From: Micromonospora sp. WMMA1947
GTDB lineage: Bacteria; Actinomycetota; Actinomycetes; Mycobacteriales; Micromonosporaceae
NCBI RefSeq assembly: GCF_027497355.1
Contig: NZ_CP114909.1
Coordinates: 930,001-994,000 of the forward strand
Direction of reading: 5' to 3'
Length of the DNA: 64,000 nucleotides
The notes beneath the pieces are model-generated. The model made no database searches. It had not been told where the DNA came from and saw only the letters and a program-made list of their open reading frames with translations. The position numbers and the translations under genes were made by a program. Below are positions 9,834-20,041 of the stretch, one piece after another. Every line of letters starts with the position of its first letter. Positions within the stretch are counted from its first letter, which is position 1.

Positions 9834-10859
9834 TCAGTCCGGCAAGCGGGGCAGGACGCTCGTCGCGTCCCCGCCCGCAGCGGCCGAGGGCGGGATGCCC
9901 GGCCCGCCCGCACCTGCCGTGTGCGGGGGCGGGGGCAGGACACTCGTCGCCTCCGCGCCCGCCGGGGGCGCCGGCCCGGGCGCGGGCGCGCCGTACACGT
10001 TGCCGGCCGGGCGGGGCGGCGTCGCGCCCCCGTACACCGTGGGGGCCGGTCCGGGCGTGCCGGAGCGGTAGGTGGTGGTGCTGCGCGGCAGCGGGACCGG
10101 CGGAAGGTCGGCGGCGTTCCCGCCGCCGGCCCGGTCGGCGCGGTTGCGGCGCAGCAGCAGGACGATGAGGGCGGCGCCGACGAGCACCAGCCCGATGCCG
10201 AACCACATGATCAGGGAACCTCCGAACGACGAGTCGTCGGCCGCGGCGGCGGCCGGGGCGACGGCGGCGGCCACCGGCGACGTGTCGGTCACCTCGGCCG
10301 CCGGGGTCTCGCTCGCGCTGGGCGTCGGCGAGGGCTTGCGGGACGGGCTGGGGCTCGGCGTCCGGGGGGCGCCCACCAGCCGGGCCGACCCGCCGGCCCG
10401 CCCGAGCACGTCGCCGTTCGCGGCGGTCGCCTCGCCGGCCAGCTCCAGCCGACCGCCGACGGCGCCGGGCAGGAAGGACACCCGGTAGCGCACGCTGACG
10501 CCCTTGCCCTTGCACAGCGGCCGGTCGACCGGCGCGACTGCGGCGGTGGCGACGGCGCCGTCCCCGGAGACCGGCACCGGCACCCATCGGCCACCGGACG
10601 CCACCTGCACCCGGACCTGGTCCGCCCGCAGACCCTCCAGGCGGAGCCCGATCGCGGTACGCAGCTGCACGCAGCCGTCGGTCCGCTTGCGCACCTCGAC
10701 CGCCACCGTGCCCGGCGGGCCACCGGCGGTGAAGCTGTTCGCCGAACGCAGTCCCACCCGGTCGTCCCGGGCCGACGCCGGCGACGCCGGGACGGCGATC
10801 AGGCCACCCAGCAGCGCGCCGACCATGGCCCACCGCGCCGCGTGCCGCCTCACCGACAT
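9834..10859 (-). CDS. Secreted/membrane-anchored protein with cytoplasmic tail
   Basis: Not recognised as a known family. About 341 residues: a signal peptide ending near ASPASA, an extracytoplasmic beta-rich domain of about 150 residues with two cysteines, a Ser/Pro/Thr linker, one membrane span (SLIMWFGIGLVLVGAALIVLLL), and a Pro/Gly-rich cytoplasmic tail. The tail holds ATSVLP twice, the second time at its very end. I prefer the ATG at 10859 to the GTG two codons earlier because of the upstream GAGG. It faces the Trm112 gene in the same direction with about 200 bp between and lies downstream of endonuclease V. Confidence 0.6.
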   Translation of the reverse strand: MSVRRHAARWAMVGALLGGLIAVPASPASARDDRVGLRSANSFTAGGPPGTVAVEVRKRTDGCVQLRTAIGLRLEGLRADQVRVQVASGGRWVPVPVSGDGAVATAAVAPVDRPLCKGKGVSVRYRVSFLPGAVGGRLELAGEATAANGDVLGRAGGSARLVGAPRTPSPSPSRKPSPTPSASETPAAEVTDTSPVAAAVAPAAAAADDSSFGGSLIMWFGIGLVLVGAALIVLLLRRNRADRAGGGNAADLPPVPLPRSTTTYRSGTPGPAPTVYGGATPPRPAGNVYGAPAPGPAPPAGAEATSVLPPPPHTAGAGGPGIPPSAAAGGDATSVLPRLPD

Positions 10860-10964
10860 CTCCACCTCACCGTTGCGTCCGGACCGGATCCGCCGGTCAG
10901 GTTACTACCGGCCCCTCCAGGCACCCGGGCATCGAGCACGCCACATGTGTGCCGCGCCACGCGA

Positions 10965-11684
10965 TCACCGCCCGCCCAGGTCACCGCCCGACGCGCCTGC
11001 CTCGGCGAGCGCCCGCCGGCACAGCCGGTCGGCCGTCCGGGTCGTCTCCGGCAGCCGGTACCGGGGCGTCAGAGCCAGTACCCGCCGCACCGCGTTGTCC
11101 AACCCCATCCGGTGCCCGACACTCACGAAGACCGGCCGGACACCGTCCTGAGTCCGCAGTACCCGCCCGACCACCTCGCCGCCGTCGCACAGGTCGGCGC
11201 TGTCACCCCGCTCCGGGCCGGGCCCGGTCCACGAGCCGACGAGCGGCGTCTTGCCCACCCCGATGGTGGGCAGCCCGGTCACCAGGCCCAGGTGGCAGGC
11301 CAGCCCGAACCGTCGCGGGTGTGCCAGCCCGTGCCCGTCGCAGACCAGCAGCTCGGGACGGGTGGTGAGCCGGTCCAGCGCGGCCAGCAACGCCGGCATC
11401 TCGCGGAACGCGAACAGCCCCGGCACGTACGGGAAGGCGGGCCGCCCCACGCACACCGCCTCGTCGACCACGTCGAGGGTGGTCGCGTCCAGGACCGTGA
11501 CGGCCGCGGCGAGCAAGTCACCGCCGGGCGCGTACGCCACGTCCAGCCCGGCCACCGTCGCGGGCGTGGCGGGACCGGGCCCGGTCAGGTCCACCCGGGA
11601 CCGCAACTCCTCCTGTACGCGTCTCGCCTCCGCCACGTCGGCGGGCGGCACATAGGGCACGGGTGAACCGTCGGTGGAGGGCAT
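10965..11684 (-). CDS. nfi: Endonuclease V (deoxyinosine-specific)
   Basis: Cleaves DNA, and possibly RNA, near deaminated adenine (inosine). The 239-residue protein has the family motifs in order: a metal Asp in AGLDVAYAP, FPYVPGLFAFRE with the wedge and catalytic Glu, VCDGHGLAHPRRFG with the next Asp, and GVGKTPLVG. Length matches bacterial endonuclease V. It lies directly downstream of the polymorphic toxin-immunity genes on the same strand, but no functional link is needed. Confidence 0.92.
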   Translation of the reverse strand: MPSTDGSPVPYVPPADVAEARRVQEELRSRVDLTGPGPATPATVAGLDVAYAPGGDLLAAAVTVLDATTLDVVDEAVCVGRPAFPYVPGLFAFREMPALLAALDRLTTRPELLVCDGHGLAHPRRFGLACHLGLVTGLPTIGVGKTPLVGSWTGPGPERGDSADLCDGGEVVGRVLRTQDGVRPVFVSVGHRMGLDNAVRRVLALTPRYRLPETTRTADRLCRRALAEAGASGGDLGGR

Positions 11685-11701
11685 GAGGTTCCCGTGCGCT
11701 G

Positions 11702-12145
11702 TCAGGAGGGGGTGGAGGCGATGGTGGGGTCGGCGGCGGGGTCACCGGCCTGTCGGAGCTGCTCCTCGAACATCACGAAGGTCCGCCGCCGGACGCCCCG
11801 GATCAGCGCCTGCTCCTGCGGCGTCGGGTACCGGCGTTCAGCTTGGAGCGTGTCCTCGATCGCCCGGACGGTTTCGTAGAGAGCGAAAATCGGCCCGTCG
11901 CCGCGGAGGTAGAGGCTTCTCTCAAGCTCGGTGAGCTGAACAAACTCTTCAGGGGAGACCTCATAGATCTCATCCCCGCCCTCGAACAGCACCTTGTCGA
12001 TGAGGTTGTTGGCCTCGCGCCAGCCCCCGGTGTCCTTGGACAGCCTCCAGCCAGCCATACCACCGTCTGGGGTGGCGACCAACTTTACGGGAGAGTCGTA
12101 GTAGTTGAAGAACTTGGGTAGCGCCAAGCCTCTCACCGGCGTCAC
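11702..12145 (-). CDS. Probable immunity protein for the adjacent toxin
   Basis: A 147-residue acidic, probably cytosolic protein without a signal peptide, not assigned to a known immunity family. Its GTG start overlaps the toxin stop as GTGA, the standard toxin-then-immunity order of polymorphic toxin loci. It has no metal-dependent hydrolase (HD) motif, so if it protects against a (p)ppGpp-like synthetase it would do so by binding rather than by destroying the nucleotide. Base use is unlike the neighbours: 12,061-12,120 has 32 G/C of 60, compared with 44 of 60 at 15,181-15,240. Function is inferred from position only. Confidence 0.6.
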   Translation of the reverse strand: MTPVRGLALPKFFNYYDSPVKLVATPDGGMAGWRLSKDTGGWREANNLIDKVLFEGGDEIYEVSPEEFVQLTELERSLYLRGDGPIFALYETVRAIEDTLQAERRYPTPQEQALIRGVRRRTFVMFEEQLRQAGDPAADPTIASTPS

Positions 12146-15100
12146 TGCGGCGGCACCTTCCCGACGTTCTCCTGCACTTTGCTCCAGTAGATGCTTTGCG
12201 CGCGCCGGAGGAGCCCGTCGCGGATGGCGCGTTCTGTGTGTGTCAACGGCCTGCCATCACTCTCGGCAACCGCTTCCAGGTCACGTCGGACTTCATACAG
12301 CGCATGCTCCCATTCCGAGACCTCCTCGATCCCCGCGAGCTGCAGTCGAAGCTCTGCCATGTGGCCGTTCGACATCCGAAGGTTGAGCAAGAGGTCCCGG
12401 TAGCCGCTGTCCTGCGGATCTAGGAACCGGTCCTTGACATGGAGTATTACCACTGTCGGGTCGGCGCTCAGCCTTCCGAGCGCCTGATAGACAGCATCGA
12501 TGGTGTCGAATTGCACTCTGGCACCCGCCAAGTCCTTGAGCTTGGACGCGTCGTTCTCGTACTCGACCAGCTTGTCGAGAACGCGGTCCCGATTCTTGGG
12601 TTCCTTTCGCCAATCGGGCGTGCCTTGGTCGGCAGCCAGGGCAACAGCGAGCGTGTTCAGCTCCGGTTGAGCTACCGCCGCCTGCGCGTACAGCTGATCG
12701 ACGTATGCAAGGCGATACGCCTCGTCATCTCGTCGGGTTCTGTCGAACCCGAGCTGCAACCGCCGTTGGCCGCGCCTCGCAACTCGCTCGCCGAGTTCCC
12801 GCTGCTCTTCGCTGATCGGCGTCGGGTAGGGCTTCAGTGGCTCTGGGGCGATCACCGCCTCGGCGCCGCGTACGACTATGTCGTTGATGACCTCGCCGAG
12901 CACGTCGATGGCCTGCTGGTGACTCGCCAGGTGGTGCAGGGTCAGCGGCCGGGCGGTCAGTGAGTTCGCGAGTTCCGGGGTCGCCAGGATCATCCGGACG
13001 AGGTCGGGTCGCTCCGCGAGCTGCCGCACCACCGTCTCGGCCAGCAACTCCTCCCGTCGCGGTGGCGCCTCCCAGCTCTGGTCGAGCATCCGCTGGACGC
13101 GCGGGTCGGCGAGCAGCCGGCTCAGGTCGGCCGCGGCGCTCTGATCGAGCCCGGGTACGAGCCGCCGCAACGTCGGCACGTCGGCGTGCTGCGCCAGTTC
13201 GACGGGTGTCACCCCGGCGGCGAAGGCGGCGTCGAGATTCCCGGTCTCCGCGAGCGCGTCGCGCACGTAGAGCCCGGCGGCGATCCGGTCGGCGTGCGCC
13301 TGCCGGTGGTCCTCGCGTACCCGGGCCGGTTCCGGCTCGACGGGCGGCGCGCTGCCCGGCATCGGTCCGTCGGCGTGGCGGTGGAAGGTGGTGGACTCGC
13401 CGAGCAGGTGGACGTGGTTGAAGTCCGGTACGTGGCCGTCGGCGATCGGTGGCGGGGCCGGCGGTCGTGGCGGCTCCGGGCGGGGAAGCGGCTCGGGCAG
13501 GACGTTGTAGGTGCCGGGCGGGCGGCCGGTGAGTGGCATCGGCCGGCCGTCGGGGCCGAGCACCAGAGCGTCGACGCCGACCACGTTGCTGCGGGCCGGT
13601 CGGCCGCTGTGGTGGTAGATCGGCCGGTTCGCCACCTCGCCCGTCTGCGGATCGAGGAAAAGGATCGTGCCGTTCTGGTTCAACGCCACCCACGCGTGCG
13701 AGCCGCCGCCCTCGAAGCTGGTGATGAGGAACGCGTAGCTGCCGTGGCCGCCCGACGCGAGCTGTGCGTACAGGTCCCGGTACCCGCCGTCCACCAGCAG
13801 TTGCCGGTCGCGGCCGGTGATTCCGGGCCGATCCGGCGGGCAGAGGTTCTGGAACCGGCCGCCGGTCGTCTGCTCGACCCGCAGCGGTCCGTCCGCCTCG
13901 CCGCCCACCGGCCGGTTCACGTCGCCGTGCAGGTAACCGTCGAAGGTCCGGGGCGCCGCGACGCGCGGCCGTCCGTGAACCCACGTCTCGAACAGCGACA
14001 GCGTGCAGTCGAGGCAGTTGATCCCCCGGGTGGCGTCGGCCGCCGGTCCGCCGTCGTTCGCGAGGCGGAACCAGCCACCGCGCCGGGGATCGGCGGTACG
14101 CGTCACGCTGCCGTCCGGATTGCGGGGCATCTGCCGTTCGAGGTCGGTCTGGTGCAGCGCGAGCGGAGGCCGCAGCCCTCCCCGGCGGCCGTAGGGCCGG
14201 GACCTGTCGATCGGCTCGGGATGGCCGTGACCGGTGAGCGCGGAGTGGTCGGCCGTCTCCACCGCGCCGACGGCGAGGTCCGCCACGTCGTCGTTGATGC
14301 GGTAGAAGTCGAGGTCGTCCTCGACCATCACCTCGCCCGGAACGAGTCTTCCGGCGAGGACGTGCCGCGCCTCGTCGCGCAGATCGGCCGCCTCCAGGGC
14401 GGCCTCGTGCGACTCCCGGTGCCATCGTTCGGCCGCCAGGGTCCGGCCGGCGCGGCGCAGCTCCATGGCCTGCGCGGCCCAGTCACTGGCCCGTTCCTCG
14501 TGATACGTGGCGCGCTCATGTAACCAGTCGGCTCTGGTCTCACGTCGGCGGTGCTCGAACCACGTCCGCTGGGACCGCAGGTGACCCCGGTAGCGGCGCC
14601 GGTCGAGCGACTCGCGATCGGCGACCAGGCGCGCGGCGCGCTCCCGGATCGTTCGCAGGTCGGGCGGCGGCGGCTCGGGCCGGCCGAGGTCGGGACCTGG
14701 GGAGTCGGCAGACGGCCGGGGCGGCGCCAAGGACTCCACGAGAGGGAAGCGAGGGCTCGGGCGTGGATCCGGGCCGGGCAGTCCCGGCAGAGGCGCCGTC
14801 TGCGGTTGGGGCGACGGCGCGGCCAGCGGTGTCGTGTGACCGACTCCGGTCCGCTCCGGCAACGGCGGGGCCGCATGCGAATGATCCGCAGTGGGCGGCA
14901 ACGACGTGGCTGGTGCCGCTCCCGCCTGTACCGGGGTCGACGGCGGCGGCGCGGCACTGTCGATCGGCGCCACGACCGGACCCGCACCGGCATGGACTCC
15001 GGGCCCGGGCAGGGACGGACCGACGACGGGCGCGTCCGTGACCACCGAGGACAGCGTGGGACTCGTGGCGGCTGTCAGAGGCGTCGTGCTGTGCGGAATG

Positions 15101-16341
15101 GCATCGATCTGCGGCGTCGCTGCGGAATCCGGCGCCGGGCGGGCCAGGTCCACGGCGAGCGGATGCGGGCCGGCGGCTTGGGGCGTGACGTGTGTGGGTG
15201 TCACGGGAACGGCGCCCGCCATCGCGTCGCCGCTCTGGACGATCGGCTCGGCGACCCGCTGGGCCGGGATCAGTCCGACGGGGTCGGCGACGATCGGCAC
15301 ATCCAGGCCGACCGGCGACACCGTCAACCCGCTCAGCTGCCCGTCGAGGCGGCGTTGCAGTGCCGAGTCGGCCTGGTTGGTGGCGGACCCGGTCGCGCCG
15401 GAGGCCGCCGCACGCGCCAGATCCTCGAGCGACGGGCCCTGGCCGGTCGCCAGACCGGCTGCGGTCTCGGCGAGCGTCTCGCCGGCCATCTCCCGCCCGA
15501 ACCGCTCGCCGATCTCCGCGAACCGCCCGTTGGCGTGCCGACCCAGCCCGGCCAGCGGCGCGACCGCGCCGCCGGCGAATCCGCCGAGCGCCGACGTGCT
15601 CACGTCGGTCAGGTCGAGGCCGTCCCGCCGACCGGTGGAGTTCTGGTACGCCTGCGTACCGAGGCTGGTGCCCGCCTCCTGACCGGCCTCCAGCAGCCCG
15701 CCGATCGCGGCCCGACGAGCGAGCGTGCGGGCACCGGACTTGGCCACCTCCTTCGCGGCGCGTTCGCCCGCTTCCTTCAGCCCCTGCTTGACCGCCTTGC
15801 GGGCGAGCTGGGCCACCAGCCGCTTGAAGATCTGCTGCACCACGACCCGCGTGGCGGTGATCGCGGCGGCGGCCGCCGGTGAGGCGGCGCCCAGGGTGAG
15901 CACTGTGGCGACCGCCAGGGAGAGCAACTCGACAACCAGGATGCCCAGCTCGATCCAGGTCTCCAGCTTCGCGCCCTCGATGTCGCATCCACAGGAGTCG
16001 ACCAGCCGCGCCAGCTCGTCGGTGGCCGCGACCAGGACGTGCAGCGGCGCGTCCTGGCCCTCGGCGAGCTTGTGCCAGGCCGTGTCGAAGGCACCGGCGA
16101 CCAGGCCGACTCCCCCGTAGCCGCTCTTCACCTCACCGGCGGCGGTGACCGCGTCGTCACGCGGACGGGTCAGGACGCCCGCCACGCCGTACCACTGGTC
16201 GGCCAGGTCCCAGACGGCGCGCTCGTTGCCCTCCGGCCATTCGACGCCGACCACCCAGTCGAGCGCCTCGTAGATCCAGCCGGGCAGATCCCACGGGCAG
16301 AAGTCGAGCGGGTGCGGGATCGGGCTGGGCAGCATGCTCAC
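12142..16341 (-). CDS. Polymorphic toxin: WXG100-like trunk, papain-like deamidase, RelA/SpoT-like tip
   Basis: A 1399-residue protein. Residues 1 to about 125 form a WXG100-like domain (EWPEGNERAVWDLADQWY); a hydrophobic alanine-rich stretch covers about 130-165; a long Pro/Thr/Ala linker runs to about 560, then a charged helical part. Residues about 765-920 form a toxin glutamine-deamidase (Tox-PL, papain-like) domain with Cys776, His882 and Asp897 in place. The last 200 residues resemble a RelA/SpoT synthetase: KDLAGARVQF with Asp1270, DSGYRDL with Tyr1314, MAELRLQL with Glu1330, then EWEHALYEVRR. No HD hydrolase domain is present. The GTG start follows GGAGG. Genes upstream encode YbaB/EbfC and WXG-like proteins, as in type VII secretion loci; the gene downstream looks like immunity. 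Export and target are inferred. Confidence 0.82.
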   Translation of the reverse strand: MSMLPSPIPHPLDFCPWDLPGWIYEALDWVVGVEWPEGNERAVWDLADQWYGVAGVLTRPRDDAVTAAGEVKSGYGGVGLVAGAFDTAWHKLAEGQDAPLHVLVAATDELARLVDSCGCDIEGAKLETWIELGILVVELLSLAVATVLTLGAASPAAAAAITATRVVVQQIFKRLVAQLARKAVKQGLKEAGERAAKEVAKSGARTLARRAAIGGLLEAGQEAGTSLGTQAYQNSTGRRDGLDLTDVSTSALGGFAGGAVAPLAGLGRHANGRFAEIGERFGREMAGETLAETAAGLATGQGPSLEDLARAAASGATGSATNQADSALQRRLDGQLSGLTVSPVGLDVPIVADPVGLIPAQRVAEPIVQSGDAMAGAVPVTPTHVTPQAAGPHPLAVDLARPAPDSAATPQIDAIPHSTTPLTAATSPTLSSVVTDAPVVGPSLPGPGVHAGAGPVVAPIDSAAPPPSTPVQAGAAPATSLPPTADHSHAAPPLPERTGVGHTTPLAAPSPQPQTAPLPGLPGPDPRPSPRFPLVESLAPPRPSADSPGPDLGRPEPPPPDLRTIRERAARLVADRESLDRRRYRGHLRSQRTWFEHRRRETRADWLHERATYHEERASDWAAQAMELRRAGRTLAAERWHRESHEAALEAADLRDEARHVLAGRLVPGEVMVEDDLDFYRINDDVADLAVGAVETADHSALTGHGHPEPIDRSRPYGRRGGLRPPLALHQTDLERQMPRNPDGSVTRTADPRRGGWFRLANDGGPAADATRGINCLDCTLSLFETWVHGRPRVAAPRTFDGYLHGDVNRPVGGEADGPLRVEQTTGGRFQNLCPPDRPGITGRDRQLLVDGGYRDLYAQLASGGHGSYAFLITSFEGGGSHAWVALNQNGTILFLDPQTGEVANRPIYHHSGRPARSNVVGVDALVLGPDGRPMPLTGRPPGTYNVLPEPLPRPEPPRPPAPPPIADGHVPDFNHVHLLGESTTFHRHADGPMPGSAPPVEPEPARVREDHRQAHADRIAAGLYVRDALAETGNLDAAFAAGVTPVELAQHADVPTLRRLVPGLDQSAAADLSRLLADPRVQRMLDQSWEAPPRREELLAETVVRQLAERPDLVRMILATPELANSLTARPLTLHHLASHQQAIDVLGEVINDIVVRGAEAVIAPEPLKPYPTPISEEQRELGERVARRGQRRLQLGFDRTRRDDEAYRLAYVDQLYAQAAVAQPELNTLAVALAADQGTPDWRKEPKNRDRVLDKLVEYENDASKLKDLAGARVQFDTIDAVYQALGRLSADPTVVILHVKDRFLDPQDSGYRDLLLNLRMSNGHMAELRLQLAGIEEVSEWEHALYEVRRDLEAVAESDGRPLTHTERAIRDGLLRRAQSIYWSKVQENVGKVPPQ

Positions 16342-16359
16342 GCGCGGATCCTCCGGTGG

Positions 16360-16716
16360 TCAGCGCCGGGGCCGATGGGGGTTGTGCCCTTGCTGCGGGA
16401 TCTTCCCGAGGTCACGGGCGTTGCTCAGGTCCGTCTCCACGGTGGCCGTGACCGAGCGGACGACGTCCGACCCGAGCACCTCCAGCGAGCGGCCGAGAAG
16501 CTCCCACGCGCGCAGTAGCGTCTCGGCGTAGCCCTGGTAGTGCTTGTCGAACGCGGCGCCGATGTCGTCCCGGCCCCAGGGGCGCTGGGCGCTCGCGGCG
16601 GCGATCGGCTCGCCCGTCTCCCGCCGGGCCGCGCTCACCGCCCGCCCCGACAGCGCCAGGTCGGCACCGCCGCGCCGGGCCCGGTCCGGGTCCAGCCAGA
16701 TCTCTCCCCCGGCCAC
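16360..16716 (-). CDS. WXG100-like type VII secretion-associated protein
   Basis: A 118-residue mostly helical protein with two predicted helices flanking [12 protein letters not shown], a WXG-type turn, followed by [24 protein letters not shown]. Its size and turn resemble ESX/WXG100 proteins that partner larger type VII secretion substrates. It starts with GTG 3 bp after the YbaB gene ends and stops 18 bp before the toxin gene, so the three are co-transcribed. It probably pairs with or chaperones the toxin trunk, which is inference. Confidence 0.72.
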   Translation of the reverse strand: MAGGEIWLDPDRARRGGADLALSGRAVSAARRETGEPIAAASAQRPWGRDDIGAAFDKHYQGYAETLLRAWELLGRSLEVLGSDVVRSVTATVETDLSNARDLGKIPQQGHNPHRPRR

Positions 16717-16719
16717 CTG

Positions 16720-17133
16720 TCACTCGCCGCGGGCCAGCACGGAGTCGGCCCGGCCGAGCAGTGCGCCGAAGTCATGGGTACGCAGGAACTCGACCGAAGG
16801 AGAGCCCGGCGGCAGGTAGCCGGAGACCAGTTCGCGGGTGGCGGTGGTCGCCGCGGTGGAGGCGCGCAGCACGGTCTCGGTGATCTTCCGGCTCAACGCC
16901 CGGGCGTCCCGGTCGTGGAACGCCGCCGGGCTCACCTCGACGCTGATCAGCTCGCCTCGTGCACCGACCACGGCGGTCACCTGACCGTCGTCGGAGCGTT
17001 CGGTGACCCGCAGCTCGGCCAGCTTGGTCTGGAGTTCGTCCAGACCGGACCGCAAGCGCTGGTATTGGCCGTACACCTCGTCGAAGCGCGCGCGTAGTGC
17101 ACGGTTCGCATCCCGGTCCGCACTCTCGGCCAC
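16720..17133 (-). CDS. YbaB/EbfC-family nucleoid-associated protein
   Basis: A 137-residue protein: an N-terminal coiled-coil-like helix (YGQYQRLRSGLDELQTKLAE), a short sheet with GQVTAVVGARGELISVEV, and a second helix, as in YbaB/EbfC DNA-binding proteins. Such proteins often head the WXG100-toxin operons of actinomycetes, where their role is unknown. I chose the GTG at 17133 because GGAAGGGGAG stands just upstream; a longer frame from an ATG at about 17172 is possible. It is divergent from the immunity-deaminase fusion gene at 17212. Confidence 0.78.
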   Translation of the reverse strand: MAESADRDANRALRARFDEVYGQYQRLRSGLDELQTKLAELRVTERSDDGQVTAVVGARGELISVEVSPAAFHDRDARALSRKITETVLRASTAATTATRELVSGYLPPGSPSVEFLRTHDFGALLGRADSVLARGE

Positions 17134-17211
17134 CGTCGCTCCCCTTCCGTCACCGTGGGTAGGGCCGACCATACCGGGTGCCACGAAATCCGTGGGGTCC
17201 GGTAATTTCAG

Positions 17212-18447
17212 GTGGTGATCGAGCGACAGCAGGCCGAGCAGATCGCCTCGGTGTGGGCCCGGCGGGACTCCGACCGCCTCGGTTTTCCCTGCACGCCCGA
17301 GGTCGAGGAGTTCGACCTGGGCTACGTGGTGACGTCCACCGTGTCCACCGACGCCCGCGCGCTGCCCGGCGACCTGCCGACCACCGTGATCGACAAGGCG
17401 ACCGGCGAGGTGTCCACCTGGCCTCGGGTGCCGACCGAGGCGGTCGAGCGGATGTACCGGCAACGGCGACCGGCCGAGCCGCGTGCGCCGCGTACCGTCG
17501 ATCCGGCCGCCCAGTTGCTGCGTGAGCTGACCCGCCTGCCCACGCCCGGCGCGGCGGCGCACCTCACGCTCGACGGCCGGCAGCACGTCGCGCAGGGCGC
17601 GAAGGGCGACGTCGAGGTGCACCACCATCCGCTCGTCCAGTCCTACCTGGACGAGCTACCCGCGGGGCATCTGGTGCGCGGTGGGGAGCGGCACGCCGAG
17701 ATGATCGTCGTCTCCGACGCGCTGTACGAGCACGACCACCGCCGCGCCACCGAGGGCCTGCCCCCGTTGTCCCTTGAGGACGCACGGGACCTGCTCGGCA
17801 CCAGTCGGATCGAGAGCTTCCGCATCCGCGAAGCGGGCGACCCGGCGGGCGGACCGGCGGATCTGCGCTGCGAGTCGTGCATCCGCTTCCTGGTGCACGT
17901 CAACGTGCTTCCCTGGCCGGAACTTGCCTACGCCGAGGAGTGGCAGTCCGAACCCCAGACGCCCCCCGACCCGGACCGGTTTCCCGCCGAGGTGGCGAAC
18001 GCGCTCGTGATCGCCGGCTGGCGCCCCCACTTCGGCGACGAGGTGTCCGCCGCCGCCTCGGTCCGCAAGGTCGGCGAAGTCCGGGGCGCGCAGCACGCGC
18101 ACGCCAGCTTTCCGGCCGCGCTGGCCACCCTCACCGCCTTCCCCGGGCTGGTGAGCGCGCGGCAGGGCCCCGGTGAGGCGGTCTGGATCTCCCGCTTCGA
18201 GGTGCGACCGCGGAAGGTGGCGCACACCGCCGACTCCCTCGCCGACTTCACCACCGTCCTGGGTGCACGCCTCTTCCCGCTCGGCAGCGAACGTCAGGAG
18301 AGCATCCTCGCGGTCGACGAGCACGGCCGGATCTTCGCCCTCGACCAGGCCGGCGAGTGGTTCCTCGGCGCCGACATCGACGCCGCCCTCACCACCCTGC
18401 TGCTCGGCCGCGCCCCCGCCCGGGTTCGCGAGGACGGCACCTGGTGA
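17212..18447 (+). CDS. Three-part immunity/deaminase protein (Imm35-like, YwqJ-like, SUKH-3)
   Basis: A 411-residue protein with three modules. Residues 1-85 resemble YrhB/Imm35 immunity domains (VIDKATGEVSTWP). Residues about 125-225 look like a YwqJ-type deaminase, with the zinc-site pieces HAEMIVVSDALYEHD and CESCIRF. Residues about 255-405 look like SUKH-3 (FPAEVANALVIAGWRPHFGD). The family names come from eye recognition of these patterns. SUKH and Imm35 domains are immunity proteins in polymorphic toxin systems, while YwqJ deaminases are usually toxins, so the fusion is mixed. It starts with GTG, has no clear ribosome site, and is divergent from the toxin operon. Confidence 0.65.
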   Translation: MVIERQQAEQIASVWARRDSDRLGFPCTPEVEEFDLGYVVTSTVSTDARALPGDLPTTVIDKATGEVSTWPRVPTEAVERMYRQRRPAEPRAPRTVDPAAQLLRELTRLPTPGAAAHLTLDGRQHVAQGAKGDVEVHHHPLVQSYLDELPAGHLVRGGERHAEMIVVSDALYEHDHRRATEGLPPLSLEDARDLLGTSRIESFRIREAGDPAGGPADLRCESCIRFLVHVNVLPWPELAYAEEWQSEPQTPPDPDRFPAEVANALVIAGWRPHFGDEVSAAASVRKVGEVRGAQHAHASFPAALATLTAFPGLVSARQGPGEAVWISRFEVRPRKVAHTADSLADFTTVLGARLFPLGSERQESILAVDEHGRIFALDQAGEWFLGADIDAALTTLLLGRAPARVREDGTW

Positions 18448-18459
18448 GGCCGCGAGTGA

Positions 18460-19899
<1,440 letters not shown>

Positions 19900-20041
19900 G
19901 ACCGGCAGCCTAGACCACAGGCGCTCACGCGGAAACAGTTGCCCAAACCCTTGTCTGCCTCGGATTTAGTAGCCAAGATGGCAGTTAGATTGCGATAACC
20001 TCCGCTGACCCTCCCCCCGGCCACCTTCTCGGAGACTTCTG
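19900..20041. promoter_or_regulatory. Divergent promoter region between two aldehyde dehydrogenase genes
   Basis: A 142-bp gap that is clearly AT-richer than the flanking genes between about 19,930 and 20,000. It contains GCCAAGATGGC, a short inverted repeat, and GATAAC-like hexamers that could serve as -10 elements. A purine stretch TCGGAGA lies before the ATG at 20042. No factor can be named. Confidence 0.4.

Noticed and set aside
12142..16341. Housekeeping RelA/SpoT protein
   Set aside because: It lacks the HD, TGS and ACT domains and has a WXG100-like, linker-rich toxin trunk with a deamidase domain.
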